64,000 nt of DNA from positions 4,150,847-4,214,846 of the forward strand of contig JAJEKV010000038.1 in the NCBI GenBank assembly GCA_021234155.1, given 5' to 3'. Positions 29,245 to 39,515 of the stretch are shown here, piece by piece. Source of the stretch: Isoetes taiwanensis. Its lineage: Eukaryota; Streptophyta; Lycopodiopsida; Isoetales; Isoetaceae. Position numbers and translations under genes: made by a program. The notes below the pieces were generated by a model. It was not told the origin of the DNA and ran no database searches. It saw nothing but the letters and a program-made list of their open reading frames with translations. Numbering within the stretch: position 1 is the first letter of the stretch; every line of letters begins with the position of its first letter.

Positions 29245-29907
29245 AACGTAAAGTTTGCTTAGAATAAATTCTGGCTTATAAGCCAGTAGCATGTTGCCAT
29301 GTGGCACAAATTCTTTCCCAAAATGTTCTGGTTTCTTGCATTCTAAAATTTGTACTCTCCATTCTGTGGATTCGTTGCATTTCCTTGGATTCTAAGATTC
29401 TTGGATCCACAACCATATTGTCAATAAGGATCGACAATCATACCCAGTTTTGATGAAAACAGAACACAAACGAGAAGCCGACAACAAGAGTCAAATAGAG
29501 AAGTTCCTCTGTGCCTCACCAAAACTGCACAGAAAAATGACTTTATCTTTGTTTTAGTCTACATAGGCTCCTTTTAGAATAAGAATTCGTTTTCGTGAAG
29601 GTCTCTACACAATCAGCTTCGATAAAGGTGCAAGAAATAGAGAATTTGCAAGAAATAGAAATAGAAAGATCTGCAAGAAATAGAAGATATGCAAGAACTT
29701 CGCGCCAAAGCACCTATTTCACCAAGAAATCAGAAAAAGAACATAAACCAGATCTAGCAAAAACGATTTTCTCTATTCAAGAACCTAGATGTGAGCAGGC
29801 GCCATAAACAGGCGCCATCATTGGAGCTGGGGTGCCATCGCCGGAGTTGGAGCGCCATAGCCGCCAAAATGAGCCGCCAGAATTTTATTCTAAGCAAACT
29901 TCACGTT
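29245..29907. mobile_element. Candidate small TIR element
   Basis: AACGTAAAGTTTGCTTAGAA followed by TAAATTCTGG at 29245-29274 is the reverse complement, with two differences, of 29877-29907. The 30-bp arms enclose about 600 bp without a long ORF. No target duplication is recognisable, so it may be a MITE or a chance inverted duplication. Confidence 0.45.
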
Positions 29908-30106
29908 ACAATAATGACTGTTTGGTTGAAATTCTGGCAGGTCAGGTGTGCCGACTGGCGGCGCTGGCGCGCGTTGGCACAGCTTCCATGCCAGAATTTA
30001 AAACAAATAGTGATTCTTGTATACAGAAAAAGTACCCTAAAAAAATATTCCATATCAAACAAAAAAAAAGAGACCGCGTTACATATATTGGGAAAAGCGC
30101 ATAGTT

Positions 30107-31210
30107 GATGGGATACACCATCAATGCCAACTAATAATGACCACTGCACTAAGTTTTGATAAGGCACATAGTAATAGACTCATAATACATACCGATAATG
30201 GTATGCTTAATTATGAAGAGAGGGATGGTCCTGTAAAAAGAAAAAATGTTAAGATGCATATGATCATAGGTTAGTACAAGCAGACAGCTTAAGACCTAGT
30301 AAATAAAGGAAACATGCTCTGAATTGCAGGTGAGACTGGGCATAGTATTTATGGGGGACCTTCTTGCAGACTCATGAACCTAGTAACTTAAATTGGTCTA
30401 ATAACATGCAACATATTTGATTATGGTGGTGATAGACCATTGTTGGTGGCAGTAAAGCAGGTAGCAAGACATCAACACTGGACTTTACACCTAGTGGCAT
30501 ACACCACCAAACCTAACAGAAAGAGCATTTAAGTCAGGTATGTCTAGGGTATAGAAGTATTGATGTTCAATCATTATATTTTATAAAAGTTCTAAGTTCC
30601 AATAGTTAACACCAAACAAAATGGTTTGGGTTGGGGTTGAGTATTAAACGTAATACCCTTGTAAACATCTAGCACACTTCAAGTCATGGGATTGATGCAT
30701 AGCACACATCAAGTCGTGGAGCATTTCTAGAAAATAAGTAGCGAAGAACAAGGAGAAGAAGTTGACCAAAGATGTTTAGATATAAAAGCCCTTAATCGAT
30801 GGGATACACCATCAATGCCAACCAATAATGATCTCTGCACTAAGGAAGAGGTAATTTTTACCGGCATAAAATTTCGCCGTGAAATTTCGGCCGCTAGGCT
30901 TGCGGGCGGTGCCACCTTACGAAAAAACTGGGGCCTTGAAATTTGCCCCCTGATCTTTTCTTTCCAGCGATTTTCTGGCAGCTCTTCCTTAACGGCACTG
31001 CTTCACAGGGGAAGGTGAAGTCAAGGGAGATCATCGCAGCGGAAGCTGTAAATCAGGTGAAGATCAGCTGCGTTTTTCGCTTTGAAAGAATGAGTAGTTT
31101 GGGGCTGAAATTTCAAGGCCCCTGTTTTTTCGTTTTGATAAGGCATCTAGTAATAGATCATAATGCACTAAGTTTTTGATAAGGCATCTAGTAATAAACT
31201 CCAATGGTTA
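30107..31210. repeat. Interrupted direct repeats around GATGGGATACACCATC
   Basis: GATGGGATACACCATCAATG...CTGCACTAAG occurs at 30107 and 30798. In the first copy it is followed directly by TTTTGATAAGGC. In the second copy 288 bp (30845-31132) intervene before the same TTTTGATAAGGC. A further CACTAAGT-TTTTGATAAGGCATC repeat follows at about 31168, and CCAAACAAAATGGTTTGGG recurs at about 30612 and 31273. Confidence 0.75.
30919..31133. mobile_element. 215-bp MITE with 26-bp terminal inverted repeats
   Basis: Left end ACGAAAAAACTGGGGCCTTG (30919 on) and right end, read in reverse, ACGAAAAAACAGGGGCCTTG, match over 26 bp with one difference. The right end coincides with the boundary of the 288-bp insertion in the flanking repeat. 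No ORF of note inside. Confidence 0.7.
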
Positions 31211-34092
31211 ACTAAGAGTTCCAATAGTTAACAAAAAACAAAATGATTTGGGTTGGGGGCAAAATGGTTAGCACCAAACAAAATGGTTTGGGTTGGGGTT
31301 TGATTTTAACTCCCGCTTGCACCTTGGGGGCAAATGGCCTCATGTAGTAATTTAATACGAGCTACCATGTTGTATTTAATGCTTGGAATTTTGAACGAGC
31401 TTTGCATCTATGACACACAGTGGCAAAAAATGTGAATTCATATAAGCTAAGTAGCAAAATCTTTTAGCCTTGACACTTATCCTTCTTATGTAATGCAGTG
31501 TCCAATTTCTGTTCTCCCTTATTTTGTTCCTTAAAAATTCTTAAAACATGGCAGGTGTATTGTGTGTGTGTGCACTCATTGGGCATTTATTGCGGCCATT
31601 AATAACCTCGAATATTTCGTCAGTCGTGACGTTGACGCTGACACAACTGGATTATCAGAGATGGCTTGCCAATTTTTCTTGCAGGAGGATCTTCTGACGG
31701 ATCTCTTCCTATCTCTAATAGGATCTGGCCCCAATTCGGACAGGCAAAAAATGACCCATCTTCACTAGATTATCACTGATCCATCTGGTAGGTTTGTGTT
31801 TGTTTCAGATCTGAGTACCGACCGAATTTATCAATTAATCATTGGTGAAGATGGATCCCTTTCCCCAAATCCTACAGCCAAAGAAATTTTTATTCTTCCT
31901 GTGAGCGCCATTGTTTAAAGCAGTTGTGTTGTTTCTGATCAGATTGATCAGCAGAAGCAGGAGCACATAAATATATACTCTGTTTTTCATATCCCCTGCA
32001 TTTCATATCCTCTGTCTGCCAATTTATGGGATTTCAAAATCCCTGGAGCTTGCAAAACTAGATGATTACAGTGTATCTCGGAGAAGAGCCATGGCCGACA
32101 GAAGCTCCGTTGCAGCTGGAGCTTCGCTAGAGCAAACCTTCGTTTTGCCAGAGCAGGAGCCATTTCCCTAACTAAACTTTGTCAAATCTGAGAACATAAT
32201 GCAAAAGCATGAGAAAAAATATCTTATTCTAATGTAAGTATTGGCATTCCAATCCCGCCGAAAATATGAGCTCCATGTATTCAATCGATGGCCAGGCAAG
32301 GCAAGCTCCACTGCTCAGATATTTGCAACCGCATTGCCCCAACGAGCTACCTAAACGGGCGCCACTATATCCAGGGATTTGCCCTGTTTAAACTCTGCAA
32401 AGGCAAGAAACAAGAAACAGTGGCAGAGTTTGCCTGGATATTATTTGCAGTGGCGCCTTGAAAAACTCAAGAGTTAGCCTGGATATTATTCAAGGAAACA
32501 AGAAACAATGACAAGAGTTTGCCCGGATATTATTTGCAAGACCAAGCAGCAAGAAACATCAGCAAGGAAAATCGAAGGCTACAAGGCAGCAGGAAACAAG
32601 CGCCAAATTTGATCTGAACAAACATAAAATAACATTTCAGTAACCAATAGGATGTTAGTGCCAGGATCAAGATCTTGGCCGTTGAAATTGCATTTGATTT
32701 AAGATCTTATTGTATTATCTAAAATTTACTTGCTTGATAGTTGGGTATTAGTATAAAGCAACCTACGCCACCAGACCGCTTCTGGAAGAAACCTGGCGGC
32801 GTTGCCACTCGCGTTGATCTTTAGTTGTCCCTTTGCTTATGGCGTCAATGATTGGAGAGCTCTATTATTCTTTCTAGATCCGACATGGATTTAGACACTC
32901 TTCAATCTGTGAAACCGTGGTCTATTGTAGATGAACCAGTGGAAAATAAGAGCGCATTGCAGCAGGATTGGCCTTATATGAAGATAATGTATTCCTGTAT
33001 ATTTCAAACAGGGATGGTGGAGAGGGGGTAATTCCATAGCCATTTTTAGTATTGACGGATCCATAGAAATTTGGTGAAATTGGGTTTTTGCAAATTTGAT
33101 TAACGATGTTCTTGCCATTTTTTGTTGGATGAAAGCTTCTGATTCTGTGTTGGTAGCATTTCAATTTTTAGACAATGTAAATGTGTATTGTCATAACTCC
33201 ATAGTCGGAGAGCTCGAGAATATGCTCTCATCTTTAGAGGGCATAAAATCAGCTTGCCTGTATTATTTATTGAGTTTATCACATGTATTATTATCTTTTG
33301 ATCTCTGTAAATTTCAATTTCCCCTGTTGTCATAGATCTTGCCTTGGTATGGAAGGGCCCGACCTGCAATTGTTTGCAAAATCCGACCTACTCCAAGAGT
33401 TTTTCCCTCCTGCCTCAAATCGGCTATGCCCAATCTGCTATGTCCTACACATATACTTCAGCTCTAAATTGGAATCCTTCTACAGCAATCCGCAACTTCA
33501 CATCCCCTATTCGAACCTCTGCATCTTTGTTAGGGCAAATTTGGCTACTTTCTGTGTGAAAAAATCGACTCTTTTGTTTTACATGGTCCCTTATTTAATT
33601 TGTTGAAAACTGCCTCCTGCTATGTCATCACAAGCATATATCATTCTCTAACGAATCCTAGATGACCAATTCTAACCATCTTATTAAATTAGATAAAATG
33701 GGGTGGATAAAAACCGCAGAAACATGCCTAAACCATGCCCTGAAGCGATCCTTGCATTATCGGGTTTATTATTGGAAGACAGCTATTCACAGCTATAGAG
33801 AATTTCAAGGTAGTCGGTATTACAAGTGTAAGATTTTTAAAATACTGGAAGACTTATAGGTTACAAATCGCTAAGTTGTAATGAAATAACTAGCAAGTGG
33901 CGCCTTCGCAGAAGGTGATAAGAAATTGTGGTGAGAAAAAACTTATGGGTGAGAAAATATTTAAGCTGTTGAAGAGAGAATTTTGATTTTGAACCTCTGT
34001 AAAGTTGTTTATAGAAATGTTCACAACGACCTTCTATTAGATTCTTTTCCAAACTCAAAAACCCTAGAAAACTTTCATTGATTATTTTGTAA
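31211..34092. other. No supported gene; short tandem repeats at 32.40-32.55 kb
   Basis: Between 32.40 and 32.55 kb the words CAAGAAACAAGAAACA and GAGTTTGCCTGGATATTATT recur two to three times. A (TG)n run lies at about 31560. Plus and minus frames around 33.1-33.6 kb overlap each other and show no motif. Confidence 0.45.
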
Positions 34093-34093
34093 A

Positions 34094-34141
34094 AGAGAAA
34101 TGTTCACGGCGGCCTTGGCCGCCGCGATAAATTTCTTGTAG
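34094..34141. repeat. 48-bp near-palindrome (mini fold-back)
   Basis: GAGAAATGTTCACGGCGGCC is followed after two bases by the near-complement GGCCGCCGCGATAAATTTCT. A relative with an enlarged centre lies at 25308-25372. Probably the two termini of a deleted MITE. Confidence 0.65.
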
Positions 34142-36137
34142 CATGAGTACACTAAAAAAATAGTCCCACAAATTGCTTTAAATGTGAATTACCAAGACAC
34201 TCATATACATATGAGGCATTTGATTCGTTGTTTATCGAAAGCTAGTGAGTTTTTATTCCTTGTATGCAAAACCATTATCCCAACCATGCTGCTCAAACAA
34301 CACCTGTATTCTTCCAGTATTGCTTCCTTTAGATTTTATATTCTGATAGTAGTAATAAATAGATACCATGTTAATCCTGTGAAAGCATGCAACGTCAGCT
34401 TATATTATTACCCCACTAGGAAACTTTCAACTTGAAGGACGGTCATGCTCCTGTTTAAATCAATTGAAAGTTGATCATGCTCCTGTTTAAATTAATTGGA
34501 TATCAATCATACATGAAATTCTGTTAAGTTTTAGATCTGCCTTAAATATGTAGCACAATAACAGGGGGTTCCAGGGGGATTTCATATGGATTTAAAAATG
34601 TCAATTCCTGAAACCATAATCATATCCCAAAAACAATTGAGTGGGTTTTAAAAAAAAATAGATTTAAAATAAAAAATAATCACGTTAGCTCATTGGTTAT
34701 GTTGGTCAAAGTAGTCTTATTAGATAAGATAAGAATTTTTACGTCCACGGGAACCCAACGGGTTATGGGACGGCACATGCAATAGCCCATCTAAAACCCG
34801 GGGACTAGGCCCCATCACTAAATACAATAACCAAATATTAAAAGGCTACCAAGAATAAGAGAAGATAATGCTAATGCTAGTGGTAAATTTATGCTTCTAA
34901 AATTATCTAGACATAGCCAGTCCAAGGATTGGACACTGCCCATTTCTTTTGCAGGCGGGCTGCCCTCACCTTGCAGAGCTCCTCCTTACGGTTACACAAT
35001 TGAAGAGGGGAGAGGTCCTCCTGTACTGAGATTCAAGCCCCTGTATTACATATTCTAAAGCCTTGGGCAAAGCCATTTAGAAGCTCGATATTCCATCAAA
35101 AGCTTAGGCAAACTCGTATTTCATACTTTAAAATCATAGGCGCCCCCAATCATAAATGACCATAAGCGAAATGAGAGGTGCCAGGAGGCTCCAACATACG
35201 ATCTAGGACGTAGGATCATTGGATCTGAAGACTGTGATAGTACAGGGTGCACTTCTTTTAGAATATGTCGCACAATAATAGGCATTTCAAGCATTTCTTT
35301 CCAGTAAAATATTTATTTATATGACTACTACTTTTCCAAAATGTAATTAAACATTTGAAACTAGGTCTGTACTTGCTTAAACCAGCAGATTGAAAATATA
35401 GAGTTAAGTATTTAGCCTGGCTAAAAAAACCATTTACAAAGGACTTATATAGTCAAAGAGACAGAAATACCATTTTGGGGATTGCAGCCACCAATAGCTG
35501 CTCAGCTTCTAATCCATCCAACATTTAAAGAAAAAATTGTTACATGTCCTCCACTTTGGCTTAATTTACAAGCATTTCTTTCCAGTATAATATTTATTTA
35601 TATGACTAGTTTTCCCAAATATAATTAAACATCTGAAACTAGGCCTATACTTGCTTAAACCAGCAGACTGAATTTATAGAGTTAAGTGTTTACCATGGCT
35701 AACAAAACCACTTATATAAAACTTATATAGTCAAAGAGACAGAAATACCATTTTGGGGATTGCAGCCACCAACAGCTACTCCTTAGCTCAACTTTGCGAA
35801 ATCCAATAGCAAAGTTTCTAATCCATCCAAATCTCATCAAATGAAAGTGCCTGTAATGAAAGGGCTACTCAAATTAATGCCACAAGACATCATGAGTGTG
35901 ATTACTGGATGCAGGTTAAATAAGACCACATGATTTATTTTGGGAAGATGTATGGTCATGTCTATCTATTAGGAAGTTGTATGGAGGGGAAGGCATTCAG
36001 AAGAAAATAAAGCTATGAGAACAAGAAGTCATCTGTGATTGAGTTCTCCAAAAAGCCTTATAAAAGGAGATAAATATTTTGGTTTCAATAACAGAAGTTT
36101 TAGATTACTGAATGGAGAACCTGAGTGAATTAGAAGG
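34142..36137. other. Non-coding flank of the copia element with a duplicated 230-bp segment
   Basis: GCATTTCTTTCCAGTAAAAT... begins at 35291 and again (GTATAAT variant) at 35572. The copies share CTTGCTTAAACCAGCAGA, GTCAAAGAGACAGAAATACC and TTGGGGATTGCAGCCACCAA, 281 bp apart. A tRNA-like A-box word (TAGCTCATTGGTTA, about 34687) is present without a matching B box. Confidence 0.6.
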
Positions 36138-36142
36138 AGAAA
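36138..36142. repeat. Target-site duplication of the copia element (left)
   Basis: AGAAA immediately before the 5' LTR equals AGAAA at 42034-42038 immediately after the 3' LTR. Five bases is the usual copia duplication. Confidence 0.9.
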
Positions 36143-36969
36143 TGATGGGAATTCACCTCATAATCCTGCAACATCTAATCTATGAGAAGCAGTGGCAGTA
36201 GATTTGATGGTGCAGAGAATGATTTAAGTGGAGCACTAAGTTAGCAAAGGTTGCAAATCATGAATTAAGTTGTCTGAAAAGTAGAGTGCCTATGAGAAGC
36301 AGTGGCAGTAGGCCAGACGAATTCAACCTTAATATTCCTTATTCATGATGCAGGGATCAAACATGTGTTTCCAGTTCAAGGTGCATGTTAAGATTTATTG
36401 TGACCTAGTGTCAATATGGTTGCAAGAAGATAACTCAAAATTGGAGATATAATTCAATGGTTCAAAGGGCCCGTTTACAATATTATGTCTGTGGGATAAT
36501 TTCGATGAAGTCATACTTCGTAAGTTATTCCTGTGGGATATATGTGGAGAATAGCCAGAGCTCGGATTGGAAAGAATGCACTTCCCTAAACCGCCAGAAT
36601 GATCTCTACATAACCATTGCACTTGCTTGTAGTAGTTGAACGTTTGAATCTAGCTGTGGAGGAGACGAGCAGACGAAGATTCTTCTGGTCAAGGATGCTA
36701 CAGTGATCGGGTCAATGCCCGATGAACAGTGAATATATAAATTGGGTTCTTAAGGTTCAATGGTTTATTGACCCTTAAAACATTGTATTACATTCCATTG
36801 TTTAAAATTGAATGAGTGAAAAATTGCACTTGATCTAGAGGAGATTAGTGACCATATTGTGGCTCTCCTCTAGACCATTAATTGCACTCTATATGCTCAA
36901 ATGTTTGTTTGAGAAATAAATCTTGCTAGGCATAGATTCAAGGTTAACATTTTCTTCATATATTCATCA
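36143..36969 (+). repeat. Copia 5' LTR
   Basis: Begins TGATGGGAATTCACC and ends TATTCATCA. Contains a TATA box TATATAA at 36734-36740, a perfect 10-bp-arm hairpin (TCTAGAGGAG at 36834-36843 with CTCCTCTAGA at 36865-36874) in the expected transcribed part, and AATAAA at 36915-36920. Confidence 0.95.
36734..36740 (+). promoter_or_regulatory. Copia LTR TATA box
   Basis: TATATAA in the 5' LTR (equivalent at 41798-41804 in the 3' LTR), about 230 bp before the LTR end. It is consistent with a U3/R boundary near 36765. Confidence 0.6.
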
Positions 36970-36970
36970 G

Positions 36971-36982
36971 TGGTATCAGAGC
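36971..36982 (+). other. Primer-binding site, initiator methionine tRNA
   Basis: TGGTATCAGAGC one base after the 5' LTR, the standard plant copia primer site complementary to the tRNA-iMet 3' end. Confidence 0.95.
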
Positions 36983-36989
36983 TACCAAT

Positions 36990-39515
36990 ATGTCTAGCAG
37001 ATTTGATGCATCATTATTGAATATTGTGGATGTATACAAAGGAGGTCCAGGTTTCCAAGTCTGGAAAGACGCTATTGCACATATATTAGAAGTGGGAGAC
37101 CTTTGGGAGCTGGTAGATCCAGCAGGAACAGTAGGTACAGGAGTACTTACAAGGACTGGTTCATCTAGTTCTGTTGTTGGAGCAGCAGGGAAGGCTGCAA
37201 CAGGGACTGAAGCTTCAGGAGATGCAGGAGCAAGTGCTAGAGCATCTGGAGCTGGAGGAAAATCACTGCTGGCCAAAACAAGGGAAGCTCAAGGCATTAT
37301 AACATGCAAGGTTAGTCCAACTATACGTTTGAAATTAAGATCATTAAGTCCTAGAGAAATGTGGAAGTTTTTGCTTAAACACTATGAGGAAAAGACATCC
37401 TCACAAATTGACTTGCTTGAGAATGAATTAAGGGGCTTAAAACTTAAAGAGGAAGAGGATGTAACAGAATTCTTCAATAAGTTTGATAATCTTATTGCTG
37501 ACCTAAATGGAGCAGGAGTTATCATTTCTGAAAGAAGTCAGGTGTTGCAAATATCTAGGGCAATTGGTGAAAATGAGACATTGGCCTTATTTATAAGAAA
37601 CTCATGCAAATCAAGAGAAGAGGCAGAAAATATATTAAGAACTGAGTGGGAGCAGAAGAAAATATTAAGGCAAAATCAATCTGATGAAACTCCAGAAATT
37701 CTATTACTTAAGAGAAAAGATAAAGTGATATGTTATAATTGCCATGAGAAAGGTCATTACAAAAATGAATGCCCTAAATTAAAAAGGGAATTCAACTGCT
37801 ACACATGTGGTGGCAGAGGACATGCAGCTTCAAAATGTCCTACACCTAAAAATTATGGCAGATCTGCAAGAGGCAGAGGTGAAGCTAGATCTGCAAGAAG
37901 TGGCAGAGGACGTGGCACTGAAAAGGCCTATGTGGCAAGGGAACAAGAAGACAAGACAAATGAAGAAGATGAGGATGAGGTATCTCATGAATTTGCAATT
38001 GTTAATGAGAGTATGTCAACTAACATTTCTGATCATTTGATAGTTGATAGTGGAGCTGAAAGATCAATAGTACAAAACATTGACCTTTTGAAGAACATAA
38101 CCAATGCAAGTTCAAGGAAGATTCAAGTGGGAAATGGAGCTCTTCAAGAGGTTCAAGGAAAAGGGTTATTGCAGTTAACAGATTTGGATGGAAATGTTAT
38201 AAACATCCAGAATGTTTTATGTGTGCCTGGAATTATCAAAACCTTAATATCAGTTAGTCAGTTGTGTGATTTGGGATATAAAGTTGTATTTGTTGCTGAT
38301 CAGTGCAATATTATGATGAATAATGAAATAAAGTTTTATGGTAAACGTGTGGGAAACTTGTATGGATTGGAAAATACTATTCATCATTCAATTAATGCAG
38401 TTCAGGAAATTGGCTTAGATATTTGGCATAATAGACTTGCCCATACCAATTATAAAAAGTTAGAATGTCTACACAAACAAGGTCATATAAGCTTGGAAAA
38501 TGCAAACCGACAAGATCTCATATGTGAAGGGTGTGCTTTGGGTAAACTAAGCAGGTTGCCATTTCATAAAAGGAAAACTAGAGCACAACAAAAGCTTGAG
38601 TTGATACATTCAGATTTATGTGGTCCCCTAAATGTCAAAAGCAGGACAAATAAGAGATACTTTATAACTTTCACAGATGATTATAGCAGAATGTGTACCA
38701 CATATTGTTTAACCAGAAAATCACAAGCAATAAATGCATTCAAGCAATATGTTGCAGAAAAGGAACGAGAAACAGGTGTCAAAGTGAAATGTATCAGATC
38801 GGATAGAGGAGGAGAATACCTTTCAGGTCAATTCAAATCTTTTTGCATATCACATGGAATCAAAAGACAATTAACCTGCAGACACTCACCTCAGCAGAAT
38901 GGAGTTTCAGAAAGAAAGAATAGAACCTTATTGGATGCTGTTAGATCAATGTTAAAGGAAAGTGGATTGCCAAACTACCTATGGGAAGAAGCACTTTATA
39001 CTGCTGTTGAAATTCAGAACATGCTGCCATCAGTAAGCCTACAAGGAAATATTCCTATGAAATTATGGAATCCAGGAAATAAGTTAAACTATGAAAAGTT
39101 CAAGGTATATGGATGTATGGCCTATGTACACGTGCCATCTCAATTAAGGAAAAAGCTGGATAACAGGGCAGAAAAAGGTTTTTTGGTAGGATATGACAAA
39201 GAATCTAAAGGGTACAGAGTCTACTTACCTGAGACCAAGGAAATCAGAATTAGTAGGGATGTATTATTTAATGAAGAAGTGTTGTACACACATAAATTCA
39301 AGAAAGGCATCAAAATTCAACCAGATAAACCTGAACAAATTCCCAAAGTGGAATTTGAAGAAGAAGATAATGAGGAACTAGAAATGCCAGAAATACCAAA
39401 GGAGACAAATGAGCTGGAACAACCTAGACCTGAAGACCTTCCAGATCAAGAACAAGCAAGTGCTGAACCTATCAAGGAATATCATGAAAAGAAGAAAGGC
39501 AGAAAGTCTTGTTGA
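36990..39515 (+). CDS. Copia gag-protease-integrase (841 aa, first part of the polyprotein)
   Basis: Starts at the first ATG after the primer site. Order: gag capsid (about 1-235) with an Ala/Gly/Ser-rich insertion at about 45-90; two CCHC knuckles starting at residues 248 (CYNCHEKGHYKNEC) and 270 (CYTCGGRGHAASKC); an Arg/Gly-rich patch; aspartic protease with DSGA at 353; the pre-integrase zinc region (WHNRLAH, CEGCALGK); and integrase with catalytic D542, D605 and E641, the last two 35 residues apart as expected. The frame ends at a TGA just after an Asp/Glu/Pro-rich linker, because of a frameshift before RT. Encodes structural, processing and integration functions of the cytoplasmic particle. 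Confidence 0.95.
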   Translation: MSSRFDASLLNIVDVYKGGPGFQVWKDAIAHILEVGDLWELVDPAGTVGTGVLTRTGSSSSVVGAAGKAATGTEASGDAGASARASGAGGKSLLAKTREAQGIITCKVSPTIRLKLRSLSPREMWKFLLKHYEEKTSSQIDLLENELRGLKLKEEEDVTEFFNKFDNLIADLNGAGVIISERSQVLQISRAIGENETLALFIRNSCKSREEAENILRTEWEQKKILRQNQSDETPEILLLKRKDKVICYNCHEKGHYKNECPKLKREFNCYTCGGRGHAASKCPTPKNYGRSARGRGEARSARSGRGRGTEKAYVAREQEDKTNEEDEDEVSHEFAIVNESMSTNISDHLIVDSGAERSIVQNIDLLKNITNASSRKIQVGNGALQEVQGKGLLQLTDLDGNVINIQNVLCVPGIIKTLISVSQLCDLGYKVVFVADQCNIMMNNEIKFYGKRVGNLYGLENTIHHSINAVQEIGLDIWHNRLAHTNYKKLECLHKQGHISLENANRQDLICEGCALGKLSRLPFHKRKTRAQQKLELIHSDLCGPLNVKSRTNKRYFITFTDDYSRMCTTYCLTRKSQAINAFKQYVAEKERETGVKVKCIRSDRGGEYLSGQFKSFCISHGIKRQLTCRHSPQQNGVSERKNRTLLDAVRSMLKESGLPNYLWEEALYTAVEIQNMLPSVSLQGNIPMKLWNPGNKLNYEKFKVYGCMAYVHVPSQLRKKLDNRAEKGFLVGYDKESKGYRVYLPETKEIRISRDVLFNEEVLYTHKFKKGIKIQPDKPEQIPKVEFEEEDNEELEMPEIPKETNELEQPRPEDLPDQEQASAEPIKEYHEKKKGRKSC

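Noticed and set aside
34681-34740. SINE head (TAGCTCATTGGTTA)
   Set aside because: A-box-like word only; no B box at the right distance and no clear tail or target duplication.
36956-37276. 106-aa antisense ORF opposite the start of copia gag
   Set aside because: Pro/Ala-rich complement of the Ala/Gly/Ser-rich gag segment.
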